NCBI GenBank assembly: GCA_035510355.1
Contig: DATKHF010000008.1
Coordinates: forward strand, 1 to 5,534
DNA length: 5,534 nucleotides
Source: DATKHF01 sp035510355
GTDB taxonomy: Bacteria; Patescibacteriota; Saccharimonadia; Saccharimonadales; UBA4665
Direction of reading: 5' to 3'
The notes beneath the pieces are model-generated. The model was not told the DNA's origin, searched no databases, and saw only the letters and a list, made by a program, of their open reading frames with translations. Position 1 is the first letter of the stretch; each line of letters opens with the position of its first letter. A program made the position numbers and the translations under genes. Below are positions 1 to 5,094 of this stretch, piece by piece.

Positions 1-822
1 GCTAACTTCAACAATATTTATTTGCAAAGTGTAGCTAAGATGCTTTTACTTAATGCAGACCCCCCTATAGAACAACGAGGACAGTATCTAGCTCCTGTAC
101 GTTTGCAACGTGCTGCTAAGTGGGAAACCTTAGACCCTCAAGCTAAAGTTACTATTCAGGAATTGTCTAACTCTACGTTAGAGCAATTTGAGAGCGTTTT
201 GAGCTATACCGAGAGTCAAGTAGATAGCATTATGGGTATATCACCCAACGCGGCTACAGGAGCCAGTGCAGCGTATGTCAATACTGTACAGGCTCAAGCT
301 CAGCAGTCTATGCAAGATAACCAGACTACTCAGTTCACTAATGCTATTGAGAATTATCTTAGACAATATGTGCTTACGGCGCTTGATTTATATATCAGCG
401 AGCAGTCGGGTGAGGGTACGATTATTATTGATGATCAGGCTAAGGATATTATCAATGGCCTGCAACCTATAGACCCTGCTACAGGAGTAAATACTCCAAT
501 TGTTGGGCCGAATAACGAGTATAACCTTAACTGGGATGACTTCTATGACGCCATTCAGACCTGGACGGTAGATATTGACTTATCTATGGGTCAAAAAGCG
601 GCAAATCAGCAAGATGTGCAGACACTGCAAGATGAATTAGTTACATTACGTCAAAACTCTAATCCTAATGATCCAGTAGCTCAGGCTAATGCCAATAAGC
701 TTGAGCAAGTTCTAATAGAAAAGACCGCCCCAGAGATTAGCAATATGCCTGATCCACCAAACTTCGCACAACCCGCACCAGGCGGAACATCTATACCCCA
801 CGCCCCAGTACCCCAGCCATAG
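1..822 (+). CDS. Phage portal protein, C-terminal part (5' end outside window)
   Basis: The frame is open from base 1, so the gene starts upstream; 273 residues are visible before TAG. The portal is the dodecameric ring at one capsid vertex through which the terminase pumps DNA and to which the tail attaches. The visible part looks like the C-terminal half of a portal. A helix ends in an MGISPNAATGAS-type stretch, followed by a Gln-rich helix (VNTVQAQAQQSMQDN) and an IENYLRQYVLTALDLY helix, which matches the stem/wing region where portals carry a Gly-rich turn and a long amphipathic helix. Next come a short beta segment (EGTIIID), a WTVDIDLSMG strand, a Gln/Asn-rich helical segment and a Pro-rich, probably flexible tail. 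The order portal, small protein, scaffold supports the call. No catalytic motif exists to confirm it, and a different head-vertex protein is the main alternative. Confidence 0.72.
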   Translation, partial: ANFNNIYLQSVAKMLLLNADPPIEQRGQYLAPVRLQRAAKWETLDPQAKVTIQELSNSTLEQFESVLSYTESQVDSIMGISPNAATGASAAYVNTVQAQAQQSMQDNQTTQFTNAIENYLRQYVLTALDLYISEQSGEGTIIIDDQAKDIINGLQPIDPATGVNTPIVGPNNEYNLNWDDFYDAIQTWTVDIDLSMGQKAANQQDVQTLQDELVTLRQNSNPNDPVAQANANKLEQVLIEKTAPEISNMPDPPNFAQPAPGGTSIPHAPVPQP

Positions 823-851
823 TTGACACTGATTATGGTTAGTGCTACTCT
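823..851 (+). promoter_or_regulatory. Putative sigma70-type promoter for the scaffold-terminase block
   Basis: A perfect TTGACA (823-828) lies directly after the portal stop codon. A 17-base spacer separates it from TACTCT (846-851), a 4/6 match to the -10 consensus, and TGC just before it (843-845) supplies an extended -10 TG. Transcription would start near 858, a few bases or less from the GAGG at 858-861. The spacing is ideal and the site lies in one of the few gaps of the window. Promoter activity is inferred. A weak inverted repeat, CACTGA/TTAGTG (827-844), overlaps the spacer. Confidence 0.45.
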
Positions 852-857
852 CTTTGT

Positions 858-862
858 GAGGA
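858..862 (+). promoter_or_regulatory. Ribosome binding site with long spacing for the 94-aa protein
   Basis: GAGGA is the only Shine-Dalgarno-like sequence before the ATG at 875. The 12-base spacer is longer than the usual 5-9 bases. The bases between include a perfect TATAAT (866-871), which is too close to the ATG to act as its promoter. If transcription starts near 858, the leader is barely longer than the Shine-Dalgarno itself. Confidence 0.4.
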
Positions 863-874
863 CAATATAATTTT

Positions 875-1159
875 ATGGATAGCGAAAGTTTAGACTACGT
901 ATCTTCAGTGGACCCGTATCAGGCTGAACAAAATAAGCCATCTGTTGATGCGGCAGACGAAAAGACGCTTGTGGGACTTATGCGTATGGTGGATAAGGAA
1001 GTTAAGTTATTTCATACTATATCTGGTGTTAAAAGGTTTTCTAAGGAATTATCATTGGAACAGCGTTTTGAGTTGTGTGATCAGTATGTAACGTTTTTAA
1101 CTAGTTTTAAGCAGAAGATAATTACCGCCATAGATGGTATAAAAGAGGCTGGGAAATAA
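875..1159 (+). CDS. Conserved-position small phage protein of unknown function
   Basis: This 94-residue protein is not recognised. An acidic, probably disordered N-terminus (residues 1-28) precedes a mostly helical core, roughly 29-90, with hydrophobic positions spaced as in amphipathic helices (KTLVGLMRMVDKEVKLF, QRFELCDQYVTFLTSF, KIITAIDGI). There is no signal peptide, membrane segment or metal-binding motif. Its TAA shares one base with the ATG of the scaffold gene (TAATG), so the two are probably translationally coupled. The place between portal and scaffold suggests a head-assembly accessory role, such as a scaffold partner or minor head protein, but nothing in the residues proves this. 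The start at 875 is preceded by GAGGA and a promoter-like site just after the portal gene. Confidence 0.7.
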   Translation: MDSESLDYVSSVDPYQAEQNKPSVDAADEKTLVGLMRMVDKEVKLFHTISGVKRFSKELSLEQRFELCDQYVTFLTSFKQKIITAIDGIKEAGK

Positions 1160-2184
1160 TGGACGACAATAAGCCAGTAGAACCAGAGGAATTTGACTCA
1201 AATTCACTAGCTAATGCTTTGCTGGGTAAAGAGGAGAACAATAAATCTGATGAAAATAAAGGTGAGGAGTCGGCCAAGTCGGATCCTGAAGCTAAAAAGA
1301 CAACTGAGGAAGATAGCAAACTTGAGGATAAGCCTGAAGATAAGTCAGAAGACACCGACAAGCCCGAAGACGGTAAGTCAAAAGAAGGTGAAGACGACAA
1401 AGACTCAGCCGACCCAGCTAAACCCGAAGATAAGCCAGCCGATGATAAGGTCGAAAGTAAACCTGCCGAAGAGGATTTCAAGCCTTTAAGTCGTGAGGAT
1501 ATTCGTGCAGCTATGCGTGAGGAAGCCGAAGAGAGAGAAAGAGCTACCAGTGAGCGTACAACCTTTGCTGGTAAAGTCCGTGAAGACCTAAAAGAAGCCT
1601 TAAAACTCGATAGCACTCAAACCACTATATCCTTAGAAGACGGTACGCCTGTAACTAGCGTTACTCAGCTGACTCAAGTCATTAATCCTGAGACTGATGA
1701 GCCATATACTCGTGAGGAAGCTTCAACTTTATTATTAGACGCTCAACGAATTGTTCAAGAGAATCTAGCATCTTATGAAAAGCGTGTCGACGAGCTGACT
1801 GACTTAAATGTGGACTTCAAGGAACAGTCTGATGAGGTAGATAGGCTTTATGGAGACATACTTAAAGCCTTCCCAGAAGAGGCTAAGGGATGGTTAGAGG
1901 CCTATAAAAAGACATTCACCATTAGCGAAGACGGCTCATATGTAGAAAACGTACCTATTTCGCCCTTAGAGTTCTATGGCCCAATTTTGAAGCCTTATAG
2001 GAATGCTACCGATCAGATTAATCAACAGCAAGTTGATGCTAAAGTAGCTGAGGAAAAGGCTAAGAAACAGGCTGAGGTTAAGGCCGAGCAAGAGGATAGA
2101 GGTGATTTGGGCGGTAACGCTGGAAGTGCCCAGGGTAAGTCCAATCCACTTGCGGACGCATTAGATAATTATTTGAAGAATTAA
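1159..2184 (+). CDS. Putative capsid scaffolding protein with acidic low-complexity N-terminus
   Basis: This 341-residue, highly charged and probably largely helical protein has no Cys and few aromatic residues. Residues 1-107 are extremely acidic and rich in Lys, Pro, Glu and Asp, with degenerate KPED units at 54-104. Residues 111-150 form a charged helix, 157-177 a short beta-prone stretch (TISLEDGTPVTSVTQLTQV), and 185-250 helices (AQRIVQENLASYEKRVDEL, DRLYGDILKAF). A final Lys/Glu/Ala/Gln-rich helix (285-313) leads to a short hydrophobic C-terminal motif (328-340). This profile matches phage scaffolds, which template capsid shell assembly and then leave or are degraded. The position between portal and capsid protein agrees. 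Translation probably restarts from the overlapping TAATG, with AAGAGG at 1143-1148 as ribosome site. No protease motif is seen. A non-scaffold acidic head protein is the alternative. Confidence 0.68.
   Translation: MDDNKPVEPEEFDSNSLANALLGKEENNKSDENKGEESAKSDPEAKKTTEEDSKLEDKPEDKSEDTDKPEDGKSKEGEDDKDSADPAKPEDKPADDKVESKPAEEDFKPLSREDIRAAMREEAEERERATSERTTFAGKVREDLKEALKLDSTQTTISLEDGTPVTSVTQLTQVINPETDEPYTREEASTLLLDAQRIVQENLASYEKRVDELTDLNVDFKEQSDEVDRLYGDILKAFPEEAKGWLEAYKKTFTISEDGSYVENVPISPLEFYGPILKPYRNATDQINQQQVDAKVAEEKAKKQAEVKAEQEDRGDLGGNAGSAQGKSNPLADALDNYLKN
1318..1470 (+). repeat. Degenerate KPED tetrapeptide repeats in the scaffold-like protein
   Basis: Residues 54-104 contain KLED, KPED and KSED back to back at 54-65, KPED at 68-71 and 88-91, and the variants KPAD (92-95) and KPAE (101-104). 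The DNA copies use different codons (AAGCCTGAAGAT, AAGCCCGAAGAC, AAACCCGAAGAT), so they have diverged at silent sites and are not a recent slippage product. The segment should be disordered and strongly negative. Confidence 0.75.
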
Positions 2185-2188
2185 GGAG
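2183..2188 (+). promoter_or_regulatory. Strong Shine-Dalgarno overlapping the scaffold stop codon
   Basis: AAGGAG overlaps the last two bases of the scaffold TAA and sits 9 bases before the ATG at 2198. It is among the best ribosome sites in the window and supports that start and continuous translation along the block. Confidence 0.75.
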
Positions 2189-2197
2189 CTTAAGACA

Positions 2198-2671
2198 ATG
2201 GACCTACAATCAGTAAAATTCGTAAACATATTTCGTAAAGACAAAAAGGGTAAAAATGAGGTAGCAATAATACCCATAGAGCGTCCTCAAAAGATTAGAG
2301 CTTATATTGATATGGGTGATTTGCAGCCTAAAAATGCCGCCAATAATGATCATGGCTGGCGTGTAGCCCCTGAAATAGCAGCTAAGATTAGGGAAACACT
2401 AGATGACCCTGAGCGCTTAGAGCAAATTGCCAAGGATACTACCACCCCTCTAGACCTAATTAACGCTTTTCACGTTCTGATGTACGAAATTGGTCGTAAC
2501 CGCAAACTAGCTCTTAGAGCTGCTCAGAACTCTTTAGATAAAGAGCAAGCAACAGCTGATTATGAGCGTGATGTGGCTAATGCTAGAAGTCCTCAACCAG
2601 ATGATGATGAGGATGACGAGACTATACCTGAGCCTAGTACGGGCAAGAATTACACGCCTAAAGAGAAGTAG
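2198..2671 (+). CDS. Unknown phage protein directly before the terminase
   Basis: This 157-residue protein is not recognised. A basic N-terminus (KDKKGK, 14-19) leads into a beta-prone segment (EVAIIPI, 21-27). A helical core follows, about 56-130 (PEIAAKIRETL, PLDLINAFHVLMYEIGRNRKLALRAAQNSL). The C-terminus is a low-complexity acidic tail with an unbroken DDDEDDE run (135-141). It starts 13 bases after the scaffold gene behind a strong AAGGAG and ends 2 bases before the terminase start, so it belongs to the same transcript. Small terminase subunits often lie just upstream of the large one and have helical cores and charged tails, so that role is possible by position. However, no helix-turn-helix DNA-binding motif is evident. 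A head-completion or scaffold-associated protein is equally possible. Confidence 0.7.
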   Translation: MDLQSVKFVNIFRKDKKGKNEVAIIPIERPQKIRAYIDMGDLQPKNAANNDHGWRVAPEIAAKIRETLDDPERLEQIAKDTTTPLDLINAFHVLMYEIGRNRKLALRAAQNSLDKEQATADYERDVANARSPQPDDDEDDETIPEPSTGKNYTPKEK

Positions 2672-2673
2672 AT

Positions 2674-4035
2674 GTGGAAATTCCAGCTCACTTTGTTCCG
2701 CGCGGGTACCAGCAGGAGTTCTTAAAAAACGCTCCTAGAGCCAGGACTATTGTCCTTAAATGGCCTCGTCGAGCTGGTAAGGGGCTTAGTGCTTTCGCTT
2801 ATGCCATTACTCGTATGGTGAATGAACCTATGGGGGTAATTATGGTTTATCCAACCAAAGAGCAAGGTTTTAGATCATTTTGGAACAACGTAGAGAATGA
2901 TGGTTTTAGGACAATCGAGCACGTTCCCAAAGAACTTATTCAAACCCTGTATTCTACGTCCGACAATATGAGCATGTTGCTTAGGAATGGCTCGACGCTT
3001 ACGCTAGTTGGGTCAAATAATAATCCTGAGTCGCTGCGTGGTGCTAACACTAAACTGTATATACTTAGTGAATTTGTAGATATGCGTGTAGGAGTTTTGG
3101 GAGTTATTCGGCCAATCACAGCGGTAAATGATGGTCAGATTATTATTGAAAGTACGGTTAAGCAGGACGGTATATCAGGCGGTACATTTCTTAAGCTTTA
3201 TTCGGCAGCCGAAAAAGACCCCACTCAGTATGCTCAGACCGTTAATGCTCTGGAGTACATGACCCAGGAAAAACTTGACCAAGTTAGAGATGATTACATC
3301 ATAGAGAATGGTAACGACTTTTTGTTTAGGCAAGAGTTCTTATTAGACGAGGGGCAGGCACTTGCTACTAGTTACTATGGCAATGCTGTCACTAGGGCTA
3401 GAGAGCAGAAGCGTATTGGCAATTTTCCATATAAGCCATCACTGCCCGTATATACATCTTGGGACTTAGGTTCTGGTGCTGGTACCATATCCATGCTATT
3501 TTGGCAATATGAGAAGAAAAAGCTCAATATTATAGACGCCTTTGAGACACATGATAACGGTGATACTGCTATTATTGAGTGGCTTAAGTCTAAGTCTTAT
3601 AATTATGGCTGGCACTTTTTCCCGCATGACGGCGCTAAGCGAGATGATGCGGATGCTATAGCTCGTATTCAGAAATGGCGTAACGCTGGAGTTCTTAATA
3701 TTAGTTTACTCCGTAAAGAGGGTAAGGAAGATGGTATCAGGCGTGCTATCGCGCTGTTGTGCGAGCCCACCACCACCATTCATAAACCGACAACCACTGA
3801 GTTTGTGCGTAAGTTATCTATTTATAAGCGTAAGTTTAATCAGTTTACGGGTGATTATGAAGGACCAGAGCACAAGAGTGAATCTCACTGGGCAGACGCC
3901 TTTAGGTACTGTAATGCAGCTATTGAGCAAGGCTTTAGAAAAGACGGTACACCGTATATGACAATACCGACTAAGAAAAAGGAGCCTGAGATGGTGGTTC
4001 AAGAGACCTGGGAGTCTCCCTCCTGGGATTTCTAG
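2674..4035 (+). CDS. terL: Phage terminase large subunit (packaging ATPase/nuclease)
   Basis: TerL drives ATP-powered translocation of DNA into the prohead and cuts the concatemer. This 453-residue protein has the usual length and both domains. The ATPase domain shows an adenine-binding Q-motif-like YQQEF (12-16), terminase-type Walker A WPRRAGKG (30-37, Lys36), Walker B LYILSE (128-133, catalytic Glu133, with Ser where Asp is usual) and coupling motif EST (159-161). A linker RQEF (219-222) precedes the RNase H-like nuclease, with acidic residues in SWDLG (Asp264), possibly IIDAFE (Asp288), FPHDG (Asp319) and HWADAFRY (Asp408). GTG at 2674 is the only common start codon between the in-frame TAA at 2659-2661 and the Walker A. 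An ATG at 2672 is out of frame. The ribosome site is weak (GAG at 2663-2665). It lies 2 bases after the previous gene, so coupling is likely. Confidence 0.95.
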   Translation: MEIPAHFVPRGYQQEFLKNAPRARTIVLKWPRRAGKGLSAFAYAITRMVNEPMGVIMVYPTKEQGFRSFWNNVENDGFRTIEHVPKELIQTLYSTSDNMSMLLRNGSTLTLVGSNNNPESLRGANTKLYILSEFVDMRVGVLGVIRPITAVNDGQIIIESTVKQDGISGGTFLKLYSAAEKDPTQYAQTVNALEYMTQEKLDQVRDDYIIENGNDFLFRQEFLLDEGQALATSYYGNAVTRAREQKRIGNFPYKPSLPVYTSWDLGSGAGTISMLFWQYEKKKLNIIDAFETHDNGDTAIIEWLKSKSYNYGWHFFPHDGAKRDDADAIARIQKWRNAGVLNISLLRKEGKEDGIRRAIALLCEPTTTIHKPTTTEFVRKLSIYKRKFNQFTGDYEGPEHKSESHWADAFRYCNAAIEQGFRKDGTPYMTIPTKKKEPEMVVQETWESPSWDF

Positions 4036-4044
4036 AAAAAAGTT

Positions 4045-4077
4045 TTGATTGTCAAATCATATTTGGTATATTATATA
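4045..4077 (+). promoter_or_regulatory. Putative promoter for the major capsid gene
   Basis: Two overlapping sigma70-like readings fit this AT-rich gap. TTGTCA (4049-4054) lies 17 bases before TATATA (4072-4077). TTGATT (4045-4050) lies 16 bases before TATATT (4067-4072), which also has an extended -10 TGG (4064-4066). Transcription would begin about 4079-4084, giving a 45-50 base leader. The second reading would include most of the hairpin at 4077-4097. The gap separates the packed upstream block from the capsid gene, where an extra promoter makes sense. Confidence 0.55.
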
Positions 4078-4097
4078 CGTAAGCCTAATGGCTACGT
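4077..4097 (+). promoter_or_regulatory. Hairpin in the leader of the capsid gene
   Basis: ACGTA (4077-4081) pairs with TACGT (4093-4097) and GCC (4083-4085) with GGC (4090-4092), leaving A4082 bulged and a TAAT loop. It would lie at or near the 5' end of the capsid transcript, where such stems protect mRNA from decay. It is followed only by TTTAAAA, so a terminator for the terminase transcript is less likely. As DNA it is also an inverted repeat that could bind a protein. Confidence 0.5.
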
Positions 4098-4112
4098 TTA
4101 AAATTAACATTT

Positions 4113-4117
4113 GAGGT
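4113..4117 (+). promoter_or_regulatory. Shine-Dalgarno of the major capsid gene
   Basis: GAGGT lies 9 bases before the ATG at 4127 in an A/T-rich, probably unpaired leader downstream of the hairpin. It supports 4127 as the start. Confidence 0.7.
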
Positions 4118-4126
4118 AAAATTTCT

Positions 4127-5005
4127 ATGAATCCTAACCAATATGGTATTAAGACCGCCAACCTGCTTGAGACACCGCTAAAACAACTTAGTGTTGTTAC
4201 TCAGCATCTTGGAGATAACGGTTACACATGGACAGGCGTTTACACCGTCCGTTCCCTATATTTCAACGATGGCGTGCTTGTAAGCACCAATAACAGTAGC
4301 GCGACTGCTACTTGGGGTGTTCCAGGCATTACAAATACGCTTAATAACGACTACACGATTGACTACGATGAAGGTATGATTACCCGTATTCCACGTCAAG
4401 CGCAGCAAGACGTTCCTATTGATAGCCTTGGCGCTCAGTGGGCTGCTCAGCAATTAGCTGATGTGTTTATTCCTGCTCACGATGAATACTCTTTGAGTAA
4501 AATCGAGGCAGCTGTTCCTTATGCTAACAAAGTCGAGATAACTACTACTGGTGGCATCTGGCCTAACCCTAACTTACCTACTAGTGGTCTTAACCTTGCT
4601 TTCCAGCAAGCCGTTAATCTCGCACGTGTCGCTGGTAATCCGAACCAAAACAGTATGGTTGCTTGGTGTTCCTATGACTTCGTAGCAGCCCTGCGTTCTC
4701 AGGTGAACTACACTGGTTCGAACCTTGGTTTCGCTAATGCTCAGAGTGCTATGCTCGGTAAGTACAATGGTGTAACAACTGTTGAAACTCCTGACATCTA
4801 CTTCTTGGCTGGTACGTATGTGATAATCGCTGATAAGCGAGCTGTCATTAATGTGACTCCAAAAGTCTCACCTGAGGACTTCCGTATTCTTACGCAAGTT
4901 CCACAGTTTGATGGTATCGAAGTCCAAATTCGAGATCGTGGTGCAACCATTCCTATGCTTAGGCGTGTAAATAACCTTAGCCTTATCTACGCAAGTAGTT
5001 CTTAA
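4127..5005 (+). CDS. Putative major capsid protein, compact HK97-fold type
   Basis: This 292-residue protein would form the icosahedral shell. Its character fits the HK97 fold. An N-terminal arm (1-35) leads to a beta-rich E-loop-like stretch (36-90, ending DEGMITRIPR). A helix follows (98-125, QWAAQQLADVFIPAHDEYSLSKI) resembling the spine helix. A P-domain helix at 155-170 is followed by a conserved-looking MVAWCSYDFVAALRS strand-helix (177-191) and GKYNGVTTVETPDIYF (211-226). A final beta section, VIIADKRAVINV (232-243) to VQIRDRGATIPML, is typical of capsid C-termini. It lacks the roughly 100-residue delta domain of self-scaffolding capsids, in line with a separate scaffold gene. It has its own promoter-like site, a good ribosome site and a strong terminator. 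Codons favour high expression: Asn is AAC in 15 of 25 cases, Phe is TTC in 6 of 8, and Arg is CGT in 8 of 11. Confidence 0.8.
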   Translation: MNPNQYGIKTANLLETPLKQLSVVTQHLGDNGYTWTGVYTVRSLYFNDGVLVSTNNSSATATWGVPGITNTLNNDYTIDYDEGMITRIPRQAQQDVPIDSLGAQWAAQQLADVFIPAHDEYSLSKIEAAVPYANKVEITTTGGIWPNPNLPTSGLNLAFQQAVNLARVAGNPNQNSMVAWCSYDFVAALRSQVNYTGSNLGFANAQSAMLGKYNGVTTVETPDIYFLAGTYVIIADKRAVINVTPKVSPEDFRILTQVPQFDGIEVQIRDRGATIPMLRRVNNLSLIYASSS

Positions 5006-5025
5006 GCTTAGCTAGATAAACTATC

Positions 5026-5057
5026 AATAGCCCTCGTTGCGAGTGGGGGCTATTTTT
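5026..5057 (+). terminator. Intrinsic terminator after the major capsid gene
   Basis: AATAGCC (5026-5032) pairs with GGCTATT (5048-5054), and an inner stem CTCG/CGAG (5033-5036 with 5040-5043) closes a TTG loop, with TGGG bulged on the 3' side. In an alternative fold CCC pairs with the G run. The stem runs into TTTTT (5053-5057). It lies 20 bases after the capsid stop, exactly where transcription of an isolated abundant gene should end. Confidence 0.88.
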
Positions 5058-5059
5058 AG

Positions 5060-5088
5060 TTGTCTTATATAGCCATAAGGGCTAAACT
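5060..5088 (+). promoter_or_regulatory. Putative promoter for the 3'-edge structural gene, possibly leaderless
   Basis: TTGTCT (5060-5065) is separated by 17 bases from TAAACT (5083-5088), a 4/6 match to the -10 consensus. Only six bases lie between this and the ATG at 5095, so transcription would begin at or beside the start codon. A 5-bp inverted repeat TAGCC/GGCTA (5070-5074 and 5080-5084, loop ATAAG) sits in the spacer and just touches the -10. The only Shine-Dalgarno-like bases, AAGGG (5077-5081), are 13 bases from the ATG. Some promoter is expected here, because the terminator just upstream should stop the capsid transcript. Confidence 0.35.
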
Positions 5089-5094
5089 GTAATT

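Noticed and set aside
820..870. Amber read-through as a way to extend the portal protein
   Set aside because: Reading through TAG (820-822) gives only 15 more codons to a TAA and crosses the promoter-like site. No gene here has an in-frame TAG, so TAG appears to be a normal stop, used three times.
866..871. Perfect TATAAT just before the ATG at 875
   Set aside because: It would start transcription inside the gene at about 878, and no -35 element lies at the right distance (843-848 reads TGCTAC). It is probably chance in an AT-rich leader.
1214..1489. 91-codon Lys/Arg/Ser-rich open frame on the plus strand
   Set aside because: It is an alternative-frame reading of the same acidic repeat region. 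Its composition follows from the repeat codons, and it lies wholly inside a better-supported gene.
1122..1616. 164-codon open frame on the minus strand, Ser/Leu-rich
   Set aside because: It is the complement of the Glu/Asp/Lys low-complexity part of the scaffold-like gene, where biased codons suppress stops on the other strand. It has no ribosome site or plausible domain.
3731..4002. Overlapping short open frames on both strands within the terminase 3' end
   Set aside because: Both lie inside the nuclease domain coding region and lack ribosome sites or recognisable products.
4077..4103. Hairpin before the capsid gene as terminator of the terminase transcript
   Set aside because: The stem has a bulge and is followed by TTTAAAA, not a T run. 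Its place downstream of the promoter-like site fits a leader element better.
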